64,000 bases of DNA, from NCBI GenBank assembly GCA_017507805.1, contig JAFWAC010000024.1, forward strand, positions 62,001-126,000. Direction: 5' to 3'. The position numbers and the translations under genes were made by a program. Below, piece after piece: positions 17,565 through 25,849 of this stretch (position 1 is the first letter of the stretch; each line of letters begins with the position of its first letter). This DNA is from Clostridia bacterium (GTDB lineage: Bacteria > Bacillota > Clostridia > Oscillospirales > Acutalibacteraceae). The notes beneath the pieces are model-generated. The model searched no databases. It saw nothing but the letters and a program-made list of their open reading frames with translations, and had not been told where the DNA came from.

Positions 17565-19823
17565 ATGAAAAAACATTTTGGGCTTAGATTACAGTCGGTA
17601 ATACTTTGCCTTATAATACTGCTGTCGGTTCCTTTTTACTGCGGAATTGCTGTATCAGCCGAAGATATTAAAATCGATTCAGATGTTTTGGAGGATGCTT
17701 ATACCACAACCATTCCTGAGCTTCAGATAGGGGAGACCATCGACCCTGATAAATCCTATGAGTATGTGGAATCCACCCTTTTCAAAGAGGCAGGGCAGGA
17801 AATGTGGAATATGACAAAGCGCGGTGATTTTACAGCCACCGCCGGTCAGACGGTAAGCGGTCACAGTGCAGTTAAGCTTACCACATCATCTGTGAACACC
17901 ACCTCCGAAATTTATTTCTGGAATGATAAGGCAAGCGGCGGTCGCACCCCGTTCGGTCCGCTTTTCGGAAGTGTGGAAACCGATGGGTACAACGGAATAA
18001 GTCTTTGGATTAGCAAACCAAAAAGCAATAAGGCAACAAAAATCAATGTTTTTATCGGTAGTATGTTCAGAGGCTATTGGCCTAACAGCAAGGTGGGCTT
18101 CTATACATATTCATTAAGCCTTCCAAAGGGTGAGTTTGAGGGGTATGTTCATCTGCCCTTCAGCGGCTTTGTGAATACTGCCGGAACGGTTTATAATTCC
18201 TCCACCAAGCCTAACTTTATCGGCTTTAGGTATCCCACAAATCAGAATTATACTGCCGAGCTGTATGTAGGCGAGCTTTCGCTCTACCGCGAGGGTACGG
18301 CAGGTAAAACCGATGCCGGTCTTATAAATATAGGCCGCGGCTATGAACTTGATGCCGATAAGGAATATATGTTCTACGATGCTATCGATTTTAATAAGGC
18401 TGATGACGCGGTATGGGCAAGAGGCAAAAATATCGGCTTTACTGTCGAGACGGGAATTACCGATTCGGATTTTGTACCTGAAGGTGCTGACAGCTCGGTT
18501 AAGCTTTCCACCGATGGTACAGGCGGATATGCCGAGCTTTATTATTGGAATGAAAGAAATGTTACCGACCGCACCACAAACGGTATGCTTTTCGGTACAA
18601 GAATTAATATTAATTATTTCGATGGCTTGCGCCTGTGGCTTAAGGCTCCCGAAAACGAGAGCTATTCCACCGTCACCATAATACTCGGAAGAATGGGCAC
18701 AGGCTATTGGCCGAGCAGTGCGGTAGGCTTTTTCACCTACACCGTAACGATTTACGGCGGCTTTGAGGGCTATGTGAATATACCGTTCGAGAACTTTCTG
18801 AATAATCAGAGAACCTCAATTCCGGTTTATGATTATAACTTTATAGCCTTTAAATATGCCGAAAGCGGCAAGGCTACGGATTTGTATGTGTCTGATCTGC
18901 AGATATACGGTGAAAAGAATTCGAACGCCTATAACACAAAGCCTGTGGGCGTTCAGCTTGACACAACAAAGGATTACGAGCTTTTACCCTCGCTTACCTT
19001 TGCCGATGCTTCGCAAAAAATGTGGAACGAGACAAAGATTGCAGGTATGACAGTTACACCCAAAATTACCGATGCCGAATATATCCCCTCAAAGGGTAAG
19101 ACCTCAATAAATATCCATACAGACGGTACTGTTCCGTCTCCGAATGTTTATTATTGGAACGAGAAAAACAGTGACGACCGTGTTTCTCACGGCTTGCTTT
19201 TCGGCGATGTGGATTGCACCGAATACGAGGGTATCCGTTTTTGGCTTAAAATAGCCCCGGAAAACACATATTCCACACTCACAATGTATTTGGGACAAAT
19301 GGGCAAGGGCTATTGGCCGAACAACGCAACGGGATTTTTTGAGTATGTCATCAACATTCCGGACGGCGGCTTCGAGGGTTATGTGAATATACCGTTCGCA
19401 CTTTTCGAAAACAAGAAGGGTGAGGCGCTTTACAAAGAGCTTCTTAACTTTTTAGGCTTTAAGTATAACGAGGCAGGCCTTAAGGTGACCGATTTCTGGA
19501 TATCCGACCTTTCACTTTACAGGGTGGCAGTTTCCGGTCAGAAGCCCTCGGACGAGTCAATAATAATACCCGGTAAGGATTTGCAGGATGCCGCAGGCGA
19601 TATTATTCTTGCTGACGGTACCGTTACCGATGATATAGGTGATAAATATTCCGGCGAGCTTAAAAAGACCGAGGAAATGAAAACACAGTCTGAAAAGAAT
19701 AAAAATTCAGGCTTTAGTATATGGTGGATAGTAATCCCTGTTATAGCAGTTGTTGCGTTGGCGCTTATTTTCTTTATATTTATTTTAATCAAGAAAAGAA
19801 AAAACGGTCAGGCACAGCTTTAA
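17565..19823 (+). CDS. Membrane-anchored protein with three FEGY-type beta modules
   Basis: A 752-aa surface protein with a signal peptide (about 1-32) and then a short segment, DIKIDSDVLEDAYTT, like the C-terminal tails of the two dockerin proteins upstream. Three modules follow, at about 60-245, 262-450 and 468-660, each with a W/F-rich start (EMWN, AVWA, KMWN), a YYWNE/YFWND strand, GxGYWPxxxxGF and FEGYVxxPF. A charged linker and one C-terminal membrane helix (about 720-742, followed by KKRKN) anchor it. I infer a glycan-binding display protein. There is no LPXTG motif. It sits between the two TIM-barrel enzyme paralogues and directly before a solute-binding lipoprotein. Confidence 0.75.
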   Translation: MKKHFGLRLQSVILCLIILLSVPFYCGIAVSAEDIKIDSDVLEDAYTTTIPELQIGETIDPDKSYEYVESTLFKEAGQEMWNMTKRGDFTATAGQTVSGHSAVKLTTSSVNTTSEIYFWNDKASGGRTPFGPLFGSVETDGYNGISLWISKPKSNKATKINVFIGSMFRGYWPNSKVGFYTYSLSLPKGEFEGYVHLPFSGFVNTAGTVYNSSTKPNFIGFRYPTNQNYTAELYVGELSLYREGTAGKTDAGLINIGRGYELDADKEYMFYDAIDFNKADDAVWARGKNIGFTVETGITDSDFVPEGADSSVKLSTDGTGGYAELYYWNERNVTDRTTNGMLFGTRININYFDGLRLWLKAPENESYSTVTIILGRMGTGYWPSSAVGFFTYTVTIYGGFEGYVNIPFENFLNNQRTSIPVYDYNFIAFKYAESGKATDLYVSDLQIYGEKNSNAYNTKPVGVQLDTTKDYELLPSLTFADASQKMWNETKIAGMTVTPKITDAEYIPSKGKTSINIHTDGTVPSPNVYYWNEKNSDDRVSHGLLFGDVDCTEYEGIRFWLKIAPENTYSTLTMYLGQMGKGYWPNNATGFFEYVINIPDGGFEGYVNIPFALFENKKGEALYKELLNFLGFKYNEAGLKVTDFWISDLSLYRVAVSGQKPSDESIIIPGKDLQDAAGDIILADGTVTDDIGDKYSGELKKTEEMKTQSEKNKNSGFSIWWIVIPVIAVVALALIFFIFILIKKRKNGQAQL
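17740..19530 (+). repeat. Three tandem FEGY modules (about 200 residues each)
   Basis: The FEGYVHLPF, FEGYVNIPF and FEGYVNIPF motifs fall near residues 191, 400 and 603, giving a period of 203-209 residues. A fourth copy is in the 8981 lipoprotein. The conserved aromatic residues (Trp in GYWP, Tyr-Trp in YYWN) are the kind that stack on sugar rings. Confidence 0.7.
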
Positions 19824-19842
19824 ATGCTGAAAGGAGAAAGTT

Positions 19843-21198
19843 ATGAAAAAAATTATCAGCACAGCTTTGGCCCTTGTAATACTCCTTACCTTTGCCGCTT
19901 GCGGTGACAGTAAGCCAAAGGATAATGGCGATAAGGACGATAAAAATACAACCTCAACCGTCAATCTGGCGGAGGGCTTTGAATTTCCCGAGCTTGAAAG
20001 CGCAGAGGTTTCGTGGTTGCTCAGCACCACTCTTGACACCTTTGAAGCAAATAATACCGAGGAGTCCCCCAACGCTATGTATCAGACATTGAAGCTTTGG
20101 GAGAAGCATTACGGTACTGCCGTTAATCTTGAGGTTGTTTCATGGGATAGCTTCACAACCTACCTTTCCACCTCTGCCGCATCGGGCAGCACACCCGATG
20201 TGGTTTACGGCGGTACCACATGGTTTCCGCTTTGGCCGTCTAAGGGACTTGTTCAGCCCTTGGACGAATACCTTGATTTAACCAATGAAAAATGGAATTC
20301 TGACATTATGCAGCAGCTCACATGGAAGGGCAAGCACTATGTTGCCTACGGTCAGACACCCGAATATTTTTATATTTGCTATAATAAGTCGAAATTCGAG
20401 CTTGCGGGCGAGAAAACTCCGCTTGAGCATTGGCAGGACGGCACCTGGACCTGGACGCAGTTTAAGCAGACCGCCCTTAATATGACCGATACCTCTGCAA
20501 ATGAGTACGGATATGCAGGCTGGAACTTTGGCGTGAACAAAAGTATATACCCACTTGTGAGCTTGGGTAATGACGGCTCGCTTGTTTCGCAGGCTACCAA
20601 TTCAAAGGTTAAGCGTTGGTTTACCGAGCTTAACGATTTCATCAAATCGGGTGCAAAGCGTACAGATAACTCCGATTCCAGCTTCCTTAACACCTTCCCT
20701 GCAGGCAAGGATGCTATGATACACATTTCTCCTGAGGAATATATCAGAATGCAGATTATGCTTGAGGTGACAGGCGGTGACGAGTTTGGAATAGCACCTA
20801 ACTTTGTATTCGATCCTAACGGTGAAACCGAGCCCAGAATGACCTCTAATATTTACGGTTATTCAATTTCTGCTCAGGCGAAAAATCCGAAGGCTGCAGC
20901 CGCAATTATTGACCTTTATTATACCGTATACAATAATATTGAAAAGAACAGTGGTGAGCTTGGCTTGTTCGGCAAATATCTTAACGAGGACGAGTTCAAG
21001 GCTATAACAGAAGCAAACAAAGCAACACATCAAATTAATTTTATTGCCGGTCTTGGCAATGCGGTCAGCCTGTTTGGTGAGAGTGTGGGTAAGGTTGTTT
21101 ACTCACCCACAAAAGAGGGCAGTGTGTCGGCTTTGCTTGATAGCTATGACAGTGTTCTCAAGGCAGAGCTTCAGGAATTTGCAGGATCGATAGGGTAG
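19843..21198 (+). CDS. Extracellular solute-binding lipoprotein (sugar type)
   Basis: A 451-aa lipoprotein with a signal peptide and lipobox FAAC (Cys about 24). The body has the two-lobe pattern of cluster 1 sugar-binding proteins: TPDVVYGGTTWFP near residue 120, YICYNKSKFE near 180, and a C-lobe segment FLNTFPAGKDAMIHISPEEY near 285. It is shorter than the giant binding protein at the head of the cassette. Its likely partner is permease pair II (7024-8926), as 45141 is for the second cassette, but here five genes have come between. The ATG follows AAAGGAG. Confidence 0.88.
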   Translation: MKKIISTALALVILLTFAACGDSKPKDNGDKDDKNTTSTVNLAEGFEFPELESAEVSWLLSTTLDTFEANNTEESPNAMYQTLKLWEKHYGTAVNLEVVSWDSFTTYLSTSAASGSTPDVVYGGTTWFPLWPSKGLVQPLDEYLDLTNEKWNSDIMQQLTWKGKHYVAYGQTPEYFYICYNKSKFELAGEKTPLEHWQDGTWTWTQFKQTALNMTDTSANEYGYAGWNFGVNKSIYPLVSLGNDGSLVSQATNSKVKRWFTELNDFIKSGAKRTDNSDSSFLNTFPAGKDAMIHISPEEYIRMQIMLEVTGGDEFGIAPNFVFDPNGETEPRMTSNIYGYSISAQAKNPKAAAAIIDLYYTVYNNIEKNSGELGLFGKYLNEDEFKAITEANKATHQINFIAGLGNAVSLFGESVGKVVYSPTKEGSVSALLDSYDSVLKAELQEFAGSIG

Positions 21199-21209
21199 GA
21201 GAGCATGAG

Positions 21210-23435
21210 ATGAAAATTAAGATTAACAGAATACTTTCACTCCTGCTTTGCCTGTCAATAGTATTTTCTGTGACCGCTTGCTCTGACGCGGATGTTACAT
21301 CCTCTCAGCCGAATGATGATATAGTAAGCAAAAACGATTTGGTAAAGGATATCGAATACAGTGCAGAGGATTCACCTGTTAATGAGAATGCCATTGCCGA
21401 AAACATTAAAAAGGGAATTTTTCCAATGTTTTCAAATGAGGTAAACTATACCCGTGGTGGCGCTACCTCTACCAACGAGCAATATTCGGATTATAATGAA
21501 TATGTAAAATACCGTCACGAATATGCCGATATGGTTGACCACGAGTCCGAGGTTTCGGCTGTTCGTCTGGCAGAGCTTGGTGTTTTCACAAAGTCTGAAA
21601 ACTTTGTTCCAAACAGCTCTATGACGGTCGGTGGCTTCTTAAAGGCACTTATGATGGTATGCCGTCAGGATATAAACGGCTCTACTACTAATGCCGAGCT
21701 TAAAAGGTTTATTGATGGCACGAATTTCCTTGAAAAGGGAATAGAGGTTGATTACGATGCTACGCTTACAAACGAGCAAATGACATACTTTTTAAGCCGT
21801 GCTACCGAAACCACAAATAATTACCGTCAGTATGAAATGCTGATTTCGGATTATGATAAAATCAATGAAAATTATCGCGTGGCTGTACTGAAAATGGTAA
21901 AGCTTGGACTTGTTGAGATAAAGAATTACACCTTTAATCCCACCGCTGCCGCTAAGCGTGCCGATATTGCAGACGGGCTTTACCGTCTTATAAATACCGG
22001 TGCGCGTGTAGTCCCGCCCTATGACCTTGGTGACCTTTACTCCGAGGGAGAGAGTGAATATCTTGTAAAGACTTCGTATAAAACCAATGAAGCCGGTACA
22101 ATGTTCGGTTTTTACAGCACTTATAATCATCAGGCAAAGGTTTTTGAAAATTTCGGTAAGCTGCTGATAGACCGTACAGGCTTTAATAAATGGGTGTATA
22201 TTGAGACAAGCGAGGGTGTTTACAATTGGAATTTCGGAAACGATGCCTCACCCCATAAATTAGGTCAGACCTCTATTATCTCTGTGGATATTTCTGCAAA
22301 CAACAACTTTAATTCCCTGTTTAATGGTAGTAATATTCCTAAGTTTTATGCACAGGACATTACAAATGAGCGCACCCGCGCTGCGGCAAAGCGTTTTCTT
22401 TACAACTTTGTTCAGCAGATGCTGAACTCTATTGGTGGAGATGTATTGCTGCTTATAGATTTTGAACTTAACCTGCAGCAGGGAATTTATGATACTACCG
22501 TTGACATTAAAGGTCCGATTTTCGGTGCATGGTTTGTTGAGGCTTGCGCAGTTGCCCGTGAAGCGGCTTCTGCAATTGGTGCGGCTGACCGTTTGAAGCT
22601 TGGTGTTAATTATGACGGTATCGGATCAGCGGCGCGTCTTGGACCCGATAAAAACCAATGGATGCTTGATATGGCTGATGCTGTGGATTATGTAACCGTT
22701 GATACTTATCAGTCTGCCGATGAGTTTTCTGCCGATATGACGAACCCTGCTCATACACTTCAGGATATGCGTTATTTGATGAATAACTATTCCTTGGATA
22801 AGCCGGTAATGATGGTTGAAAACGGTCTTAAGGTTAATGCTACCAAATACCCAAGCTTAATAAACCAGGCAACAGGTCTTATAAGCACGGATGTTGCAAA
22901 CGGCTATTGGCAAAATCTTTTCAGGGAATACCGTTTTGCACTTGAACGGGGCGATTACCTTAATGGAAATGTTGCGGCATATCTTATATGGGGTTATAAC
23001 ACCGGCATCATTCCGATTGCCGATGCTACTACCAACGAACTTCATCCGTGGGGTGAAGTTATAAAGAGGGGAATAAATCTTCTTTATAAGCAAAATCAGT
23101 TTAACCCGTCATATATATCCAAAATCACCGAAGCATCGATAACTCCGCCCGAAATTTCGGTCTCAAGCGGTACAGAGTATGAAAAGCTTACATATATTGT
23201 AACCGACTATAAAACCGATACGGACGGCAGTGAGCTTCGTGTAAGACTTTCTGACAAGGGTACTGTTTTTGTCACGGTAAACGGAGTAACAAATGTTGTC
23301 AGTGCAAACGAAGTGGATACTCATATTTTAGACATAACAGACGGTATGCGTGACGGTCTTAATGTTATTGATATCTATTTCGGTGCTACAAAGGCTCCGT
23401 CAAAAAGAACTGTAGAAAAAATATTACTCAATTAA
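21210..23435 (+). CDS. SLH-like / TIM-barrel glycosidase-like lipoprotein
   Basis: A 741-aa paralogue of the dockerin enzyme at 15010, very similar from the YTRGGAT segment onward and with identical DNA stretches. It carries a signal peptide with lipobox VTAC (Cys about 24), so it should be tied to the membrane, and it stops after the small beta domain with no dockerin. The SLH-like part covers about 100-260 and the barrel about 265-610, with LIDFELN (Glu419) and VMMVENG (Glu537) in place of the same two glutamates. The conservation of both glutamates supports a catalytic role. The substrate and family are unknown. It lies 11 bases after the binding-protein gene. Confidence 0.78.
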   Translation: MKIKINRILSLLLCLSIVFSVTACSDADVTSSQPNDDIVSKNDLVKDIEYSAEDSPVNENAIAENIKKGIFPMFSNEVNYTRGGATSTNEQYSDYNEYVKYRHEYADMVDHESEVSAVRLAELGVFTKSENFVPNSSMTVGGFLKALMMVCRQDINGSTTNAELKRFIDGTNFLEKGIEVDYDATLTNEQMTYFLSRATETTNNYRQYEMLISDYDKINENYRVAVLKMVKLGLVEIKNYTFNPTAAAKRADIADGLYRLINTGARVVPPYDLGDLYSEGESEYLVKTSYKTNEAGTMFGFYSTYNHQAKVFENFGKLLIDRTGFNKWVYIETSEGVYNWNFGNDASPHKLGQTSIISVDISANNNFNSLFNGSNIPKFYAQDITNERTRAAAKRFLYNFVQQMLNSIGGDVLLLIDFELNLQQGIYDTTVDIKGPIFGAWFVEACAVAREAASAIGAADRLKLGVNYDGIGSAARLGPDKNQWMLDMADAVDYVTVDTYQSADEFSADMTNPAHTLQDMRYLMNNYSLDKPVMMVENGLKVNATKYPSLINQATGLISTDVANGYWQNLFREYRFALERGDYLNGNVAAYLIWGYNTGIIPIADATTNELHPWGEVIKRGINLLYKQNQFNPSYISKITEASITPPEISVSSGTEYEKLTYIVTDYKTDTDGSELRVRLSDKGTVFVTVNGVTNVVSANEVDTHILDITDGMRDGLNVIDIYFGATKAPSKRTVEKILLN
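22578..22625 (+). repeat. 48-bp block identical to 16375-16422
   Basis: Second copy of the identical tract, inside the lipoprotein paralogue. Flanking sequence diverges on both sides within a few bases. Confidence 0.8.
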
Positions 23436-23438
23436 AAA

Positions 23439-23468
23439 GATACCACGGTGTAAAAGCACCGTGGTATC
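23439..23468 (+). terminator. Perfect 12-bp hairpin after the TIM-barrel lipoprotein gene
   Basis: GATACCACGGTG and CACCGTGGTATC form a 12-bp stem with a 6-base loop TAAAAG. The + strand has no T-run right after it, while the minus strand does (TTTTTAATT). It could be a weak terminator or an mRNA-stabilising stem between the lipoprotein gene and the GH2 gene. Its position and its A-rich loop resemble the hairpin after the sister gene at 17518. Confidence 0.5.
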
Positions 23469-23504
23469 CTGTGATATTTAAAATCATTTGATAGCAGGGG
23501 TTTT

Positions 23505-25829
23505 ATGAGCTTGACTAATAATTGTATCTGTCTTGACGGTGCTTGGCAGTTGTTTTATGAGGAAAATTACAAATGTGCCGAAACGGCGGATTTGATTACC
23601 GATATAGCGGCACTTAAAAAGACGGATTATAAATGTATTACGGGAAATGTTCCGGGTAATTTTGAGCTTGATATGCACAAAGCCGGACTTTTACCCGACC
23701 TTTTCAGGGGTAAGAATGCCCTTATTGCAAGAAATCTTGAAAATATTCACCTGTGGTATGCCACCGAGCTTGAGGTGCGTGATACTATCGGGGAATGGTA
23801 TTTTGATTTTGAGGGTATTGATACCTTTGCAAAAATTTATCTTAACGGCAAGGAAATAGGCTGTGCCGATAATATGCTTATTTCCCATAAATTCAAGGCT
23901 GTGGGATTAAGACAAGGCAAAAATGAGCTGATTGTCCATATAATTCCCACTGCTTTAGAGGCGCGCAAAAGTATAATTGGCGCCGGAGCTTTTGTTTATC
24001 AAAGCTATAATGCGGATTCTTTAAATATCCGAAAAGCGCCCCACATGTTCGGATGGGATATTATGCCTCGCATACTGTCAGGCGGACTTTGGCGCAGTGT
24101 GTATTTGTACCGTCAGCTTGACGACCGTATTGAGGATATCTATGTCGCGACTGCAGAAGCCGGTAAGGAATACGGAAGCTTTCATCTGTATTATAAAACC
24201 GCAATTTCCCGTGACCGTATCGAGGGCTATACCCTTAAAATTTCGGGGCAGTGCCGAGACAGCAGGTTTGATACGGAAATAGACCTTTGGCATACCGAGG
24301 GCAAGACACTTTTAGGAGTGGATAACCCGTATCTTTGGTGGCCTAAGTCTATGGGTGCGCCTGACCTTTACAAAATAGAAATCAGTCTTTGCTTTAACGG
24401 AATTTTGTGTGATAAATATACCGTAAACGCCGGTATGCGCGTGGTAAAGCTTGAGAAAACAGATTATGTTGAAAACGGAGAGGGCGAATTTTGCTTTTAT
24501 GTAAACGGCGAAAGAATGTTTGTGCGCGGCACTAATTGGGTGCCCTTGGACGCCTTTCACTCCCGTGATAGGGAGCGTCTGCCAAAGGTGCTTGAGCTTC
24601 TCGATGAAACAAACTGCAATATGGTACGCTGTTGGGGTGGCAATGTTTACGAGGACCATGCCTTCTTTGATTTTTGTGACAGCCGCGGTATTGCTGTGTG
24701 GCAGGATTTTTCAATGGCGTGCGCTGCTTATCCTCAAACGGCTGAGTTTGCCGAAAAAATAAAAAAAGAAGCCGAAAATATTGTCAGCAAGCTTCGCAAT
24801 CATCCTTCTGTTTTTATGTGGGCAGGGGATAACGAATGTGATGAAGCAATCTCCTGCTGGTACAAGCTTGGTACAGACCCGAATACAAACATATTAACAC
24901 GAAGCGTATTACCGCAGGTTATCAGAAATAACGATCCCTTCAGAGCTTATTTACCGTCATCTCCGTATATTTCACCGCTTGCATACTCAAACGGAAAAAG
25001 CGGCAGTACACCTGAAAAGCACCTTTGGGGACCGAGGAGATACTTCAAGGCGGATTATTACAGTAAAGCTGTTTGCCGCTTTGCAAGTGAGATTGGTTAT
25101 CACGGCTGTCCTGAGCCTGATTCGGTGAAGGAATTTATAAACGGGGATAATATCTGGCCTTGGCAGGACAATGAGGAATGGCTTGTTCATGCAACCTGCA
25201 TGGAGCTTAAATCGGGCGCCAATTATTCGGGGCGAATTGCCCTTATGGCAAATCAGATAGGTGACCTTTTCGGCGCTGATAAGAAAATAAATACACTTGA
25301 GGAGTTTTCCTTGGCAAGTCAGATTACTCAGGCGGAGGCATATAAATATTTTATTGAAAAATTCCGACTTGGTAAATGGGAAAAGCATACCGGTATTCTT
25401 TGGTGGAATTTGATTGACGGTTGGCCGCAATTTTCCGATTCGGTTGTGGATTACTATTACCGCAAAAAGCTTGCCTACCATGTGATAAAAAATTCTCAGC
25501 AAACGGTTACGCTTATGATGCGGGAGCCTGAAAACGGCAGGCTTATTCTGGCGGCTTCCAACGATTCGCTTGAGGAGGTTAGCCTGACCTACAGTGTGAC
25601 CGATGCTGAAAGCGGCGAAGCTTTGCTTTCGGGCAGTGCTGCTGTTGCGGCAAATCTCACTGCCGATATCGGAGAAATTCCTTGCGGCAGGGCAGAAACC
25701 TCATTTTATATCATAGAATGGGAAATTGACCGAAAGACATATAAAAACCATTACTTATACGGTAATGCTCCGGTTTCTTATGAGACCTGTCTTAACGGAT
25801 ATAAAAAATTAGGCTTTATTGAAATTTGA
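23505..25829 (+). CDS. GH2 beta-mannosidase-like glycoside hydrolase
   Basis: A 774-aa protein with no signal peptide, so probably cytoplasmic. The N-terminal beta-sandwich (about 1-190) and an Ig-like domain (about 190-300) lead to a TIM barrel with NWVPLDAFHSR, MVRCWGGNVYEDHAFFDFCD and WQDFSMAC, the hallmark of GH2 beta-mannosidases. The acid/base Glu444 lies in GDNECD and the nucleophile Glu529 in FASEIG. The length is slightly short for the family. Expected to release terminal beta-mannose (or a related residue) from imported oligosaccharides. It overlaps the region where the next gene's ribosome site lies, with a 20-base gap to the preferred next start. Confidence 0.88.
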   Translation: MSLTNNCICLDGAWQLFYEENYKCAETADLITDIAALKKTDYKCITGNVPGNFELDMHKAGLLPDLFRGKNALIARNLENIHLWYATELEVRDTIGEWYFDFEGIDTFAKIYLNGKEIGCADNMLISHKFKAVGLRQGKNELIVHIIPTALEARKSIIGAGAFVYQSYNADSLNIRKAPHMFGWDIMPRILSGGLWRSVYLYRQLDDRIEDIYVATAEAGKEYGSFHLYYKTAISRDRIEGYTLKISGQCRDSRFDTEIDLWHTEGKTLLGVDNPYLWWPKSMGAPDLYKIEISLCFNGILCDKYTVNAGMRVVKLEKTDYVENGEGEFCFYVNGERMFVRGTNWVPLDAFHSRDRERLPKVLELLDETNCNMVRCWGGNVYEDHAFFDFCDSRGIAVWQDFSMACAAYPQTAEFAEKIKKEAENIVSKLRNHPSVFMWAGDNECDEAISCWYKLGTDPNTNILTRSVLPQVIRNNDPFRAYLPSSPYISPLAYSNGKSGSTPEKHLWGPRRYFKADYYSKAVCRFASEIGYHGCPEPDSVKEFINGDNIWPWQDNEEWLVHATCMELKSGANYSGRIALMANQIGDLFGADKKINTLEEFSLASQITQAEAYKYFIEKFRLGKWEKHTGILWWNLIDGWPQFSDSVVDYYYRKKLAYHVIKNSQQTVTLMMREPENGRLILAASNDSLEEVSLTYSVTDAESGEALLSGSAAVAANLTADIGEIPCGRAETSFYIIEWEIDRKTYKNHYLYGNAPVSYETCLNGYKKLGFIEI

Positions 25830-25849
25830 GTACGAAAGGCAGAGTAAAT

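Noticed and set aside
24987..25502. Minus-strand open frame of 171 codons
   Set aside because: Antisense to the GH2 barrel with its conserved catalytic segment. No independent support.
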